Counted from the first letter of the stretch, positions 50,330-60,133 are shown. The stretch: 64,000 nt of DNA from Blastochloris tepida (GCF_003966715.1 NZ_AP018907.1:1414001-1478000), one strand, 5' to 3'. Notes: generated from the letters alone by a model not told the origin. Program-made: numbers and translations.

Positions 50330-50513
50330 GCACAGGTCGGTCTCCTGGCTCGCGGGTCTTCGCCCGTCGCCGCCTTCCCAGGGTTGTCTCCCCAGTGGCG
50401 TTCGGCGATGGGCTCTCCGCTCACAGTTGCGGGGGCAGCCTCGGATTCGGACGAGACGCGCACGCCTCCTCCTCACCGTGTTCCCTGGACCGGACGTCGT
50501 CCGGCCCACCTGC
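50330..50513 (-). promoter_or_regulatory. Cobalamin riboswitch
   Basis: Read leftward from 50513: P1 arm GCAGGT pairing with ACCTGT (50337-50332), GGTCC...GGGAA...GGTG at the 5' side, GGCTGCCCCCGCAACTGTGA, GCCACTGGGGAGACAACCCT, GGGAAGGC and the B12-box GAGCCAGGAGACC. All conserved elements are present. It sits 177 bases before btuB; between them a GC-rich hairpin may form the expression platform. Confidence 0.93.
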
Positions 50514-50650
50514 ACGCCGGCAATTCACAGGTTGGTTATCGAAAAGTCAAGCACCGCCCGGCGGCGCGCGGCTGGCCGGCCGAATGCCGTGGCATTGATG
50601 CAAATGGCACCGACGGCCTTCAATCTTATGCCAACGGTCGCAGACTATAA

Positions 50651-50743
50651 CTCGTCATGCCCGCACTTGTTGCGGGCATCCACGACTCCAAAATGTCTTT
50701 GGAAACAAAGACGTGGATGGCCGGGACAAGCCCGGCCATGACG
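50651..50743. repeat. Palindromic intergenic element, copy 2 (inverted)
   Basis: CTCGTCATGCCCGC...GCGGGCATCCACG and ACGTGGATGGCCGGG...CCCGGCCATGACGG: the same class as 47776-47870 but in opposite orientation, so the two copies bracket btuB and its riboswitch. Confidence 0.7.
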
Positions 50744-50768
50744 GAGACCGACATATGTCGGTCTCCGT
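50743..50768. repeat. Perfect palindrome upstream of rfbC
   Basis: GGAGACCGACATATGTCGGTCTCC, 24 bases, centred on CATATG, joining directly to copy 2 of the palindromic element. Confidence 0.6.
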
Positions 50769-50906
50769 CGAAACCTGCCCGGCCATGACGACGGCGGGGT
50801 CATACTCGACGACAGTCGGTATTATGCCACCATGACGGGCCATGCTGCTTGCAGGGCGCGGGTGGCCTGGGTAGGCGGGGCAGGGGTAAGGCGAGGGTCT
50901 TGAGAG

Positions 50907-51464
50907 ATGCAGGTCGTCGAGACGTCCATTCCGGGCGTATTGATCATCGAGCCGAAGGTGTTCGGCGATGCGCGCGGCTTCTTCATGGAGACGTATCAGG
51001 CGGTGCGCTACGCCGAGGCCGGCATCCTGCGGCCGTTCGTGCAGGACAATCTGTCCCGCTCGGCGTACGGCGTGCTGCGCGGCCTGCACATCCAGAACCC
51101 GAATTCGCAGGGCAAGCTGGTGACGGTGCTGCGGGGGCGGGTGCTCGACGTGGCGCTCGATGTCCGCCGCGGCAGCCCCACCTTCGGCCGGCATGTGGCG
51201 GTGGAGCTGAGCGAGGACAATCGCCGGCAGTTCTGGGTGCCGCGCGGCTTCGCCCACGGCTTCGCCGTGCTGTCGGAGAGCGCCGACTTCTTCTACAAAT
51301 GCGACGATTTCTACAGCCCCACCGACGAGTTCGTGGTGCGCTGGAACGATCCGGCGCTCGGCATCGACTGGGGGATCGAGGCGCCGAAGCTGTCGGCGCG
51401 CGATGCCGACGCCGCGCCGCTGGCCGAGCTTCATGACCGCCTGCCGGTCTATGGCGAGGTGTGA
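50907..51464 (+). CDS. rfbC: dTDP-4-dehydrorhamnose 3,5-epimerase
   Basis: 185 residues. VETSIPGVLIIEPKVFGDAR, GFFMETYQAVRYAEAGILRP, QDNLSRSAYGVLRGLHIQNP (catalytic His), VELSEDNRRQFWVPRGFAHG, and a Tyr in the C-terminal half are the RmlC signature. Third step of dTDP-L-rhamnose synthesis. TGATG-coupled to rfbD. rfbA and rfbB are not in the window. Confidence 0.93.
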   Translation: MQVVETSIPGVLIIEPKVFGDARGFFMETYQAVRYAEAGILRPFVQDNLSRSAYGVLRGLHIQNPNSQGKLVTVLRGRVLDVALDVRRGSPTFGRHVAVELSEDNRRQFWVPRGFAHGFAVLSESADFFYKCDDFYSPTDEFVVRWNDPALGIDWGIEAPKLSARDADAAPLAELHDRLPVYGEV

Positions 51465-52366
51465 TGCGCATCCTGCTCACCGGCATTTCCGGACAGGTCG
51501 GCGCGGCGCTGATGCCGGTGCTCGGCCGCCTTGGCACCGTGGTGGCGGCGGATCGCGCCCGGCTCGATCTCGCCCGGCCGCAGGCGATCGCGGCCGCGCT
51601 CGATGCGCTGGCGCCCGATCTCATCGTCAATCCGGCGGCCTATACGGCGGTGGACCGTGCCGAGGACGAGCGCGATCTTGCCTTCCGCGTCAATGCCGAG
51701 GCGCCGTACGCGATGGCGCGCTGGGCGGCCGCGCGCGGCGTGCCGCTCGTCCATTTTTCCACCGACTACGTCTATGACGGGCGCGGCACGCAGCCTTGGC
51801 GCGAGGGCGACGCCACCGGGCCGCTCTGCGTCTATGGCGCCAGCAAGCTTGCCGGCGAGGAGGCGGTGCGGGCGGCCGGCGGGCCGCATCTGGTGGTGCG
51901 GACCTCGTGGGTCTATGCGGCGAGCGGCGCCAACTTCCTGCGCACCATGGAGCGGCTGGCGCGCGAGCGCAGCGAGCTGCGCGTCGTCGCCGACCAGATC
52001 GGCGCGCCGACCTCGGCCGCATTGATCGCCGATGCGCTGGCAGCGGTGCTGGCATCGGGGCAAGACGACATTGCCGGGCGCTTCGCCGCCGCTTCGGGCC
52101 TCGTTCACCTCGCCGCCAGCGGCGAGACGAGCTGGCACGGCTTTGCCGCGGCCATCGTCGCCGGCCTGCGGGCGCGCGGCGTGCCGCTCAAGGTCGAGAC
52201 CGTGACGGCGATCACCACCGCCGACTATCCGACCAAGGCGCACCGCCCGGCCAATTCGCGGCTCGATCTCGGCCGGCTGCGCACCATGTTCGGCGTCGCC
52301 ACGCCCGATTGGCAGGCGGCGCTGCAGCCGGAGCTCGATCGTCTCGCCGCCGAGCTGAAGGGATAG
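51464..52366 (+). CDS. rfbD: dTDP-4-dehydrorhamnose reductase
   Basis: 300 residues from ATG 51464. Rossmann start MRILLTGISGQVGAALMPVL, NPAAYTAVDRAEDERDLAFR, FSTDYVYDGRGTQPWREGDA, VYGASKLAGEEAVRAAGG (YxxxK), VVRTSWVYAASGANFLRTME. Final step of dTDP-L-rhamnose synthesis. Makes precursor for envelope polysaccharide; fits the glycosyltransferase genes that follow. Confidence 0.93.
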   Translation: MRILLTGISGQVGAALMPVLGRLGTVVAADRARLDLARPQAIAAALDALAPDLIVNPAAYTAVDRAEDERDLAFRVNAEAPYAMARWAAARGVPLVHFSTDYVYDGRGTQPWREGDATGPLCVYGASKLAGEEAVRAAGGPHLVVRTSWVYAASGANFLRTMERLARERSELRVVADQIGAPTSAALIADALAAVLASGQDDIAGRFAAASGLVHLAASGETSWHGFAAAIVAGLRARGVPLKVETVTAITTADYPTKAHRPANSRLDLGRLRTMFGVATPDWQAALQPELDRLAAELKG

Positions 52367-52372
52367 AGGACA

Positions 52373-54739
52373 TCACCATCCCGGCGGGACGGCGACCGGT
52401 GGCGGCGAAAAATTGAGGCGGGGGGCGAAGCTGCGCGGCGGCCACGCCAGCGCCGAGAACGGCGTTCCGTCGAGCCCGAGCAGCGGGCTGTAGCAGGGAT
52501 CGGCCATCAGCGCCTCGCCCCAGCGCGCCCGCAACGCCCGCAGTTCGCGCGCGTGCTGCGCCGCGAGCAGCGGCGCCGTCGCGCTGTCGCGATGATCGAT
52601 CAGCCGCGCCCGCGGCGTCAGCACGATGCGGCCGCCGATCGGGCCACCTTGGGCGCGCAGCTTCAGGCAGTAATCGATCGCGGGGTAGAAGCGGGGAAAG
52701 CGGCTTTCATCCAGGCCGCCCACGGCCTCGAACGCGGCGCGCCGGGTGAGCAGGCAGGACGCGGAGAGGGCGCTCACCTCGTGCGCCACCTTCAGCAGAT
52801 CGCCATAGCCGGCATCGGTGCCGAGCTGGCCGCCGAAGGCATCGGCGACATCGAAGCCGGGGCCGAGCACGCAGCCGGCGTGCCGCACGAGGCCGCTCGG
52901 GGTGAGCAGCAGCGGCCCCACCGCCGCGATGCCGGGATCGGTCATGCGGCGCAGCATCTCGTCGAGCCAGCGGTCGTCGGCGGCCTCGATCGCGTCATCG
53001 ACGACGCACAGGAATTCGTTGGTGGCTGTTGCGGCGGCGCGGTTGACGAGGTGCGCCCAACCGAACGGGCCCGGAACGCGCAGCACGTGCGCGCCTTCGC
53101 CCTCAAGCTCCGCCAGCAGCGACAGGGTTTCGGCATCGGTCGAGTCGCTGTCGGCGATGATGAGTTCGCCGCCCACCGCATCGAGCCCGGCGCGCAGGCT
53201 CAAGGCCGCGCGGCGCAGCACGCGGCCGCGGTTGCGGGTCGGCATCACCAGCGTCACACGGCCTTCGGGGCGGGCGCGGCGCACCGCCACCGCCGGCAGC
53301 AGAATCCCATGGGCGCGCTGCACCTGGGCATCGACGCCCTGCGCCTCCAGGTGCGCCCGCGTTGCTGCCGCCAGCAGCGGCTCGGCGGTGTGCCGCGCGA
53401 TCTGCGGTACTTCGCCGAGGCTGCCGGGGAGGTGGACGATCTTGGCGCTGTCGCCGTTCTGACCGGCGGCGAACAGCGCCAGCGCGTAGAGGTTCGATGC
53501 GCCGGCCTCCAGCGCATCGAGCGCGACATCGCGGTGCAACGCGAAGAGATGCGCGGCATAGCCTTGTTCGAGCAGGCGCTCGTTGTCGAACGCCGGCAGC
53601 GCGACCGGCCACACGACCGGGAGAGCCTGGCCGTCGTCATCGGCGAGGTCGAAATCGCCATAGGCGGCGTCGGCATCGGGAAAGGCGGCGAAGGCGTCGG
53701 CGATGCGGGCAAGCGCGAGGTCGTCGAGCCGGGTGCCGGCGAGGCAGAACAGCACCAGTTCGCTGTCGGCGGCATCCTCGGCCAGCAGGTCCCGCACCAG
53801 CGCCGGGTCGAACTGCGCCTGCGCCGCGGCCGCCGGCAGGGCGGCGGCGACCCAGGCGGCATGGCGCTGGCGCTCCAGGCTCGCGTGCGTTCGCTCCGCG
53901 TCGCCGGGGCCGACCATCACCACCGCGATCTCGACATCGATGGCGTCGGGCTCGGGCGGCGGAAAGCGCGTGCGCCAGTCGGCAGAACCGGCCATCGGCC
54001 AGGAGGCGGGCAGCAGCCGGTCGAACATCTCGCCGCGCAGACGTTCGGAGTCGAGATCGCCGAGCGCTTCAAGCGTGCGCGCCAGACCGTCGGCGAAGGC
54101 GACGAAGGCGGCCGGGCTGCCGTCCAGCGTCGTGCCGTTCTCGTGGACGGCCGTGACACGGCGAACCCGGCCATCGGCGAAGCGCGCCGGCAGGTGAACG
54201 TCGAAGGTGCGGGTGAGGCGGGCCTCGTCCGGATCGGACCCCGCCTCGCCCCAACCGGTGGCGGTCACGCGGTCGATGCGCTCGCCATTGACGAAGATAT
54301 CGACGCACACGCCATCGGCCTTGCCGGCCACCCAGCCCTGGACGCGCAGGCCGCCGGCCCAGCGGATTTGGCCGGCGCCGCGCGGGGCGGCGTCGGTGGC
54401 GGCGGGCGCGTCGAGCGCGATCGGTGCGCCGACCGGCACGCCGGTATTGGCGATGCGCGCCTCGACCATTCCGGCGGTGGCCAGCACCTCGCGGTCGATT
54501 GAAAGGGCGAAGCCGCAGCAGCCGTCGCCGAAGCCGCGCGCCGCGAGGTGCGGCACGAACCGGTCGGCGCGCAGCGTCGCGAAGCCCACCCCGTCGATGA
54601 GGATGTCGAGCACCAGCCGGCGCGCCGGTTCGGCGGGATCGAAGGCGTGGCCGGCGAAGGTCGTCGCGCCGTCGCGGACGAAGGCGGTGTCGAAGCCGGT
54701 GGGTGTTTCGGTCGAGGGGCGCCGTCGCCGCGCGGTCAT
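52373..54739 (-). CDS. Large GT2-family glycosyltransferase protein
   Basis: 788 residues from ATG 54739, which overlaps the upstream stop (ATGA); the frame extends far upstream but over the next gene. The N-terminal 250 residues look like a binding/jelly-roll module; GT-A domain in the C-terminal half: RVTLVMPTRNRGRVLRRAAL, GGELIIADSDSTDAETLSLL, NEFLCVVDDAIEAADDRWLD, ALSASCLLTRRAAFEAVGGL. Transfers sugar in polysaccharide assembly; acceptor unknown. Confidence 0.75.
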   Translation of the reverse strand: MTARRRRPSTETPTGFDTAFVRDGATTFAGHAFDPAEPARRLVLDILIDGVGFATLRADRFVPHLAARGFGDGCCGFALSIDREVLATAGMVEARIANTGVPVGAPIALDAPAATDAAPRGAGQIRWAGGLRVQGWVAGKADGVCVDIFVNGERIDRVTATGWGEAGSDPDEARLTRTFDVHLPARFADGRVRRVTAVHENGTTLDGSPAAFVAFADGLARTLEALGDLDSERLRGEMFDRLLPASWPMAGSADWRTRFPPPEPDAIDVEIAVVMVGPGDAERTHASLERQRHAAWVAAALPAAAAQAQFDPALVRDLLAEDAADSELVLFCLAGTRLDDLALARIADAFAAFPDADAAYGDFDLADDDGQALPVVWPVALPAFDNERLLEQGYAAHLFALHRDVALDALEAGASNLYALALFAAGQNGDSAKIVHLPGSLGEVPQIARHTAEPLLAAATRAHLEAQGVDAQVQRAHGILLPAVAVRRARPEGRVTLVMPTRNRGRVLRRAALSLRAGLDAVGGELIIADSDSTDAETLSLLAELEGEGAHVLRVPGPFGWAHLVNRAAATATNEFLCVVDDAIEAADDRWLDEMLRRMTDPGIAAVGPLLLTPSGLVRHAGCVLGPGFDVADAFGGQLGTDAGYGDLLKVAHEVSALSASCLLTRRAAFEAVGGLDESRFPRFYPAIDYCLKLRAQGGPIGGRIVLTPRARLIDHRDSATAPLLAAQHARELRALRARWGEALMADPCYSPLLGLDGTPFSALAWPPRSFAPRLNFSPPPVAVPPGW

Positions 54740-57255
54740 GACAGCCACCAGTGCTTCAGGCGGGTTGCGGTTGCTGCGAGGTCGGCGTCCGGATCGAGGG
54801 CGAGGTGGTTCCGCGCCTTGCGGTTCTTCGCGGCCGCGCCCGACCAGTCGAAGGCGGCATGGCGGCAACCGGCAGCGAGCGCTGCGGCTTCCAGCGGATG
54901 GCCGAACACCGGCGCCGCCGACACCGCGGCCACGGCGCCGATATCGTAGCGCTCGATCAGGGTGGGCACCTGGGCTGGCGAAATCCGTCCGGTCATCGCG
55001 AGGTCCGGCGGCCATGCGGCGCTCTCCGCCTTCGGTACGTCGCCGACCACGACGACGCCGGGCGTGCCGGCGGCAAGATGGGCCGCGAGGCCGCGCAGCC
55101 GCCCCCGGTCGGCGAGCGTGGCGCCGAGCGCCAATAGGCCGAGCCGCGCACCATGATTGCGGTTCGGCGCGGGCGGCGGTTCTGTGGTCGCATCGAGGCG
55201 CACGCGCTTCGTCTGGATGCTCTTCGGCAGGGCGCGGGCGGCGAATGCCTCGGCCGCCGCCGAGGGCAGCAGGATCGCCTCGGCACCGGCGGCGATGCGC
55301 TGCCACCGCGCGCGATGGGCGGCGGCATCCGAAGGTTGGCGCGCAGCGTCCTTGGCCAGCATGGCCGGCGAATAGCGCATGCCGCGCGGCAGGACGAGGC
55401 CGGCATCGGCGATCAGGATGTCGTACGGGCGGCCATCGGCGATAAGCAGATCGACCAAGGCCGGGCTCGCCGAAGCCGGCGCCGCCCATTCGATCCGTGC
55501 CGGCGCCGCCAGTTCGAGCCAGGATTTGAGCGCCCGGCGCTCGGACGCTTCGTCCAGCGCGAAGCGCAGCGACTGGGGCATGTCCTCGCCGGTGCCAAAA
55601 ATGGCGAGGTCGCAGCCCACGGTGCCGCGCTCGATGCGGGCGATCAGCACGGCTTCGCCCGCAGCGGCGAGCGTGGACGCGCGCTCGCGCGCCACCGCCT
55701 CGCCGGGGCCGGCATCGGTGACGATCAGGCGGGCTTGGCGGGCGGCGGGCGGCACGATCCGCTCGATCGCCGCGCGCGCCCGCCGCAGTGGGTCGGCGGC
55801 CTGGAAGGCGGTCACCTCGCGCTCGTGCTCCGGAAAGCGCTGGTCGAGAACCTTGCGGTTGCGCAACACCAGCGCCCGCTTGTCGGGGCCGAACGAGCGC
55901 GAGCCGGCATGGCCGACGAACACCGAGGCCGCGCAGACATTGCGGTAGCCGCGTTCGCGCGCGAGCAGGCAGATGTCGACATCCTCGAAATAGCCGCGGT
56001 GATAGATCTCGGCGAGCGACCCCACGGCATCGAGGCAGTCGCGCCGGATGTAGAGGCAGAAGCCGATGCCGTTGGGCATGTCGATGACGAGGCCGCGATT
56101 GGCGGTGGCGGCGGCTTCATCGAGGCGCTGCAGCAGGCCTGCGTCCGGCAGCGGCGCCGAGCGGTAGAAGACCGGGAAGCTGGTATATTCGCCATTGTTC
56201 GACAGCGGCGTCACCGTGCCGATGTCGGGCGCGCTGTGGGCGGCGGCGGCGAGGCGCTGGGCGAAGCCCGGCGGCACAACGGTGTCGGCATTGAGCAGGA
56301 TGACGTCTGTCGTCGTGGTCAGCGCCAGGGCGCGGTTGACCGAGCCGACGAAGCCGAGATTTTTCGCATTCTCGATCACCAGCACCGAGGGGTGGCGGGC
56401 GGCCTCCGCCAGCAGCGCCTTGATGCGCGGGTCGGGGGCTGCGTCATCGACCAGGATCACGCGGTCGATGGCGGCTGACGGCAGTTGCGAATAAAGGCTG
56501 TCGAGGCAGGCGCCGGTCGCCTCGGGGTCGGCATAGACCGGCACGATGACGGTGGCGGCGCGGGCTGGCGCATCCTCGGGCGATGCATCTTCGGGCGATG
56601 CGGTGGCGCGGCGGGCCGGGGGGCGGGCGGCGTTGGGCGCGGCGGTCTCGGCGCGCAGCAGCCTGCCGGCCAACCGGATCTCGATGCGCTGGGGCGAGGG
56701 CGAGCGCGGCCGCGCGATCTCGAAGCTCGCCGCCGCCATGCCGGGGCCGGCCAGCGGATGGAACGGATCGGCGGCAACGCGGGTGCGCTGTTCCGCGCCA
56801 TCGGACTCGATCGCCACCTCGATCGGCGCATCGCCCGCCCAGGCCGCCCAGCCGACAACGCGACGATCGAGCACGGTGATGGACGCGACATCGGCGCGGC
56901 CGGCCTCGCGCAGCACGTCGAGGCAGCGGCGCAGGGTGTCGAGGTCGCGGTCATGGGCGACCAGCGCCGCGGCGGCCTCAATCCGCGCCGGCCCGCTGCC
57001 CCAGCTCAGGCGGCGGCGGTTGGCGGCAAGATCGGTGGGATCGACATCCAGCGCCCGGGCGAGGTCGGCCAGCGCCTCGGCGTGATGGCCCAGGCCCTTC
57101 AGCGCCTCGGCGCGCAGCACGAAGCACTGCGCCGAGGCGGCAGGCTGGGTGCGGCAGCGGCGATCGGCAAGCTGGAACGCCCGCCGATGGTCGCCCGCCG
57201 ACAGGGCCGCGACCGCCCCCCGTTCGAGCTCGACATGGATGGGCGCGCGGGACAT
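54736..57255 (-). CDS. TPR plus GT2-family glycosyltransferase
   Basis: 839 residues from ATG 57255; an upstream ATG (57312) would add 19 residues. N-terminal ~100 residues form TPR-like helices (DHRRAFQLADRRCRTQP..., LKGLGHHAEALADLARALDV). GT-A core: ATVIVPVYADPEATGACLDS, VILVDDAAPDPRIKALLAEA, ILLNADTVVPPGFAQRLAAA, HRGYFEDVDICLLARERGYR. The C-terminal part resembles a second GT fold, GTPGVVVVGDVPKAES. Same operon as the 52373 gene. Confidence 0.75.
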   Translation of the reverse strand: MSRAPIHVELERGAVAALSAGDHRRAFQLADRRCRTQPAASAQCFVLRAEALKGLGHHAEALADLARALDVDPTDLAANRRRLSWGSGPARIEAAAALVAHDRDLDTLRRCLDVLREAGRADVASITVLDRRVVGWAAWAGDAPIEVAIESDGAEQRTRVAADPFHPLAGPGMAAASFEIARPRSPSPQRIEIRLAGRLLRAETAAPNAARPPARRATASPEDASPEDAPARAATVIVPVYADPEATGACLDSLYSQLPSAAIDRVILVDDAAPDPRIKALLAEAARHPSVLVIENAKNLGFVGSVNRALALTTTTDVILLNADTVVPPGFAQRLAAAAHSAPDIGTVTPLSNNGEYTSFPVFYRSAPLPDAGLLQRLDEAAATANRGLVIDMPNGIGFCLYIRRDCLDAVGSLAEIYHRGYFEDVDICLLARERGYRNVCAASVFVGHAGSRSFGPDKRALVLRNRKVLDQRFPEHEREVTAFQAADPLRRARAAIERIVPPAARQARLIVTDAGPGEAVARERASTLAAAGEAVLIARIERGTVGCDLAIFGTGEDMPQSLRFALDEASERRALKSWLELAAPARIEWAAPASASPALVDLLIADGRPYDILIADAGLVLPRGMRYSPAMLAKDAARQPSDAAAHRARWQRIAAGAEAILLPSAAAEAFAARALPKSIQTKRVRLDATTEPPPAPNRNHGARLGLLALGATLADRGRLRGLAAHLAAGTPGVVVVGDVPKAESAAWPPDLAMTGRISPAQVPTLIERYDIGAVAAVSAAPVFGHPLEAAALAAGCRHAAFDWSGAAAKNRKARNHLALDPDADLAATATRLKHWWLS

Positions 57256-57347
57256 CGGTGGCGACGATTCGGGCGGGCAGAATTCGGGCAGGCACGATAT
57301 TAGGGCAGGCACGACCTGGAGTGACGGCGCCCGAAGTGGGCGCGCAA

Positions 57348-58364
57348 TCAGGGTGCCGTCTCGGGCTTGGGGCGGCTGCGGAACACGCGGACGCGGCCGG
57401 ACGGGCGGGCCGCCGCCGCAGCGGGGGCCTCTTCGACTGGCGCAGGCGCGGGTGCAGGCTTGGCGGGCGCCACCGGCCGCGGGGCCTCCGGAGCGGCGGC
57501 CTTGGCCGGCTGGATGGCGAGGCGCAGGCCGACCAGCGGCTCGCCGCCGGTCGGGCCGCCCAGCACCACCCGCTGGCCGGACGCCTTCATCACCGGCGAG
57601 CCGAGAAACAGCGCCTCGGTCTGGAATTTGTAGCGGGCGGCACCGGGGCCGGACAGTTCCAGCACCACGCCGACCAGCGCCAGCGCCCGCTTGCGGCTGC
57701 CGGCATATTCGCCGGCATCGGTCATGGCGCTGGTGGCGCCGCGCGGCTTGGCGAACTTGACGGCGTAGCGGCAGACGACATCGGCCGGCCGGTCGGGCCA
57801 GTCGATGCTGATGCCCTCGATGCGCGAGGGTGACGCCGGACCGGCGATCCAGCGGTCGGCATCGACCACGACGTCGCCGATGCCGGCGACATGGCCGAGA
57901 ATCTTCAGCCCGCCGGTGCCGGATTGCGCGGCGACGGGCTTGGCGGTGACAGGCTTGGCGGCGACGGGGGGCTGCGCCACCGGCTCGGCCGCGACCGGTG
58001 CCGGAGAACCGCGACGCGCGGTTTTGGCGGGGGCGCGGGGCGCGGGCTGCGCGGGCGCCTCCCGGCCGATGGAGAGCGGGTCGAGCTTCAGCGACGCCGC
58101 CTCCGAGCCGTTCTCGACCGCCGGCACCACCTCGATGATCAGCGTGGTCGGCGCGCTGGCATGGATCACCGCCGCCGCGCCCGGGGCGTGCAGCGTGGCG
58201 TCGGTCACGTCCGGGTGGAAGATGATCTCGGTCGTCGCGTCCTTGGAGGAGACGCGCACGGTGGGCTGGAGGCGCTCGACGTCGGCCTGCTCGTAGCGGA
58301 GAACGAACAGGCCGCGCGGGACGTCGACAGTCTTCTGCGGTCCGGAAATTCTCGGTCGGCTCAT
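57348..58364 (-). CDS. Hypothetical protein in polysaccharide locus
   Basis: 338 residues. N-terminal and central beta-rich segments (TEIIFHPDVTDATLHAPGAA, GLKILGHVAGIGDVVVDADR, WIAGPASPSRIEGISIDWPD) are joined by Pro/Ala linkers, with a basic Pro-rich tail. No family recognised. Likely carbohydrate- or envelope-associated because of its position upstream of the GT2 genes. Confidence 0.65.
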   Translation of the reverse strand: MSRPRISGPQKTVDVPRGLFVLRYEQADVERLQPTVRVSSKDATTEIIFHPDVTDATLHAPGAAAVIHASAPTTLIIEVVPAVENGSEAASLKLDPLSIGREAPAQPAPRAPAKTARRGSPAPVAAEPVAQPPVAAKPVTAKPVAAQSGTGGLKILGHVAGIGDVVVDADRWIAGPASPSRIEGISIDWPDRPADVVCRYAVKFAKPRGATSAMTDAGEYAGSRKRALALVGVVLELSGPGAARYKFQTEALFLGSPVMKASGQRVVLGGPTGGEPLVGLRLAIQPAKAAAPEAPRPVAPAKPAPAPAPVEEAPAAAAARPSGRVRVFRSRPKPETAP

Positions 58365-58690
58365 GTCAACCCCCAGATGAGACCACCGTAGCGATCGGCG
58401 CGTTCGGGGGTCAAGAGAGCCGGTCGCAATGGTCGTTCAGTCCGGATTCATATAGTTATCGGATACTCGATTCGACGTTAAGACCTTGTCGCAACGGCAG
58501 GTCCGGTTCGTCTGCGATCCGATCGGGCTGCGCGGCAAATTGCCTTGGACGAGCAAATTGCCTTGGACGACATGCGTCCGGGCGCGAAATTGATCTGCGC
58601 CGAGATGAACTTGCGCGGGGACGAACCGCGCCAAGGCAGCACGAACATTGCGCCCGGCCGTGCGGGGTGCCGGCAGCGACATCGCACGCC
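58365..58690. repeat. Divergent intergenic region with 18-bp tandem repeat
   Basis: 326 bases between divergent genes. GCAAATTGCCTTGGACGA is repeated exactly at 58535-58552 and 58553-58570. The open frames here have no ribosome-binding sites. The repeat may be a protein-binding site controlling both directions. Confidence 0.55.
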
Positions 58691-60007
58691 ATGAAGATTC
58701 TGTTTGTCCACACGAACTTTCCCGCGCAGTACCGCCACCTCGCCAACCGGCTGGCGCGGCAGCCGGGCATCCAGATGGCGGCCATCGGCTCGGTGACGGC
58801 GCGGCCGGTCGAGGGGGTGAAGCTCGTCCGCTATCCCGGCTTCGACGGCGACGTGTCGCTGACGCATCCGTTCGCGCGGCGGTTCGATCTCGAATGCCGG
58901 CGGGCCGAGCAGGTGCTCTATGCGCTGTCCTCGCTCAATGCCGGCGGCTTCGTGCCCGACATGATCATGGGCCATCCCGGCTGGGGCGAATGCCTGCCGG
59001 TGCGCACGATCTTCCCCAAGGCGAAGCTGTTCGTCTATTGCGAGTTCTATTACGGCGTCGAGGGCCGAGACGTCGGCTTCGATGCGGAGTTTCCGTCGAC
59101 CGGCGTCGACGGCCATGTCGGCCTGCACCTCAAGAACGCCACCACGCTCCTGGCGCTCGCCGATTGCGATCGCGGCATCTCGCCGACGCAGTGGCAGAAA
59201 TCGACCTATCCCGAGGCGTTCCGCGAGCGGATCGACGTGGTCCATGAGGGCGTGGACGTCGACGTCGTGAAGCCCAGGCCGGATGCCGTCTTTCCGCTGC
59301 GCAATGGCCGGCGCCTCACCCGCGCCGACGAGGTGGTGACGTTCGTGGCGCGGAACCTGGAGCCGCTGCGCGGCTACCACGTGTTCATGCGCGCGCTGCC
59401 GCGCATCCTGGCGGCGCGGCCCAATGCGCAGGTGCTGATCATCGGCGGCGACGGCACCTCGTACGGCGCATCCCCGCCGGCCGGCACGACGTGGCGCGAG
59501 CGGTTCCTGGCCGAGGTGGCCGGCCGGCTCGACATGCGCCGGGTGCACTTCACCGGGCCGTTGCCCTACGAGCAGTATCTGGCGGCACTGCGGGTCTCCA
59601 CGGCGCACGTCTATCTCACCTATCCGTTCGTGCTCTCCTGGTCGCTGATCGAGGCGATGAGCGCCGGCTGCCTGATCGTCGGCTCCGACACCGCGCCGGT
59701 GCGCGAGGTGATCGACGGCAGCAACGGCATGCTCGTGCCGTTCTTCGACACGGCGCAGCTTGCCGAGCGGGTGATCGACGCGCTGGCGAACCGCGCCCAC
59801 CATGAGGGCCTGCGCCGGCGGGCGCGCGAGACGGCGGTCGAGCGGTTCGACCTCGAACGCCGCTGCCTGCCCGAGATGCTGCGCCTGCTCGAAATCCCCG
59901 CGGGCGGGGCTTCCGTCGCCGGGCCGCGCGTCTTCCTGCCGCGCGGCGAACGCGGGGGCGGGGAGGGGCGCCTGCCCGCCGCGGCCTCGACGCTGCAGCG
60001 GCCCTAG
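58691..60007 (+). CDS. GT4-family glycosyltransferase
   Basis: 438 residues from ATG 58691. N-terminal domain KILFVHTNFPAQYRHLANRL, GTGHPGWGEC-like MIMGHPGWGECLPVRTIFPK, FVYCEFYYGVEGRDVG; C-terminal domain VVTFVARNLEPLRGYHVFMR, VHFTGPLPYEQYLAALRVST, LSWSLIEAMSAGCLIVGSDT, which gives the donor-binding E-x7-E region. Retaining glycosyltransferase, probably acting on a lipid-linked or protein sugar. Confidence 0.88.
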   Translation: MKILFVHTNFPAQYRHLANRLARQPGIQMAAIGSVTARPVEGVKLVRYPGFDGDVSLTHPFARRFDLECRRAEQVLYALSSLNAGGFVPDMIMGHPGWGECLPVRTIFPKAKLFVYCEFYYGVEGRDVGFDAEFPSTGVDGHVGLHLKNATTLLALADCDRGISPTQWQKSTYPEAFRERIDVVHEGVDVDVVKPRPDAVFPLRNGRRLTRADEVVTFVARNLEPLRGYHVFMRALPRILAARPNAQVLIIGGDGTSYGASPPAGTTWRERFLAEVAGRLDMRRVHFTGPLPYEQYLAALRVSTAHVYLTYPFVLSWSLIEAMSAGCLIVGSDTAPVREVIDGSNGMLVPFFDTAQLAERVIDALANRAHHEGLRRRARETAVERFDLERRCLPEMLRLLEIPAGGASVAGPRVFLPRGERGGGEGRLPAAASTLQRP

Positions 60008-60133
60008 GGTTGCAGCCGCCCGCTTGAAGCCTCGGCGCAACCGGCGTACCGGTCTGGTTGCCGGACAGCGAGGATGTCGCGGGCGCCGCCCGGACGATTC
60101 GATGCCGCAATGAGCCGATGACTCAATGAGCCG

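Noticed and set aside
50099..50515. Minus frame over the riboswitch
   Set aside because: The sequence is explained by the cobalamin riboswitch; the frame has atypical composition.
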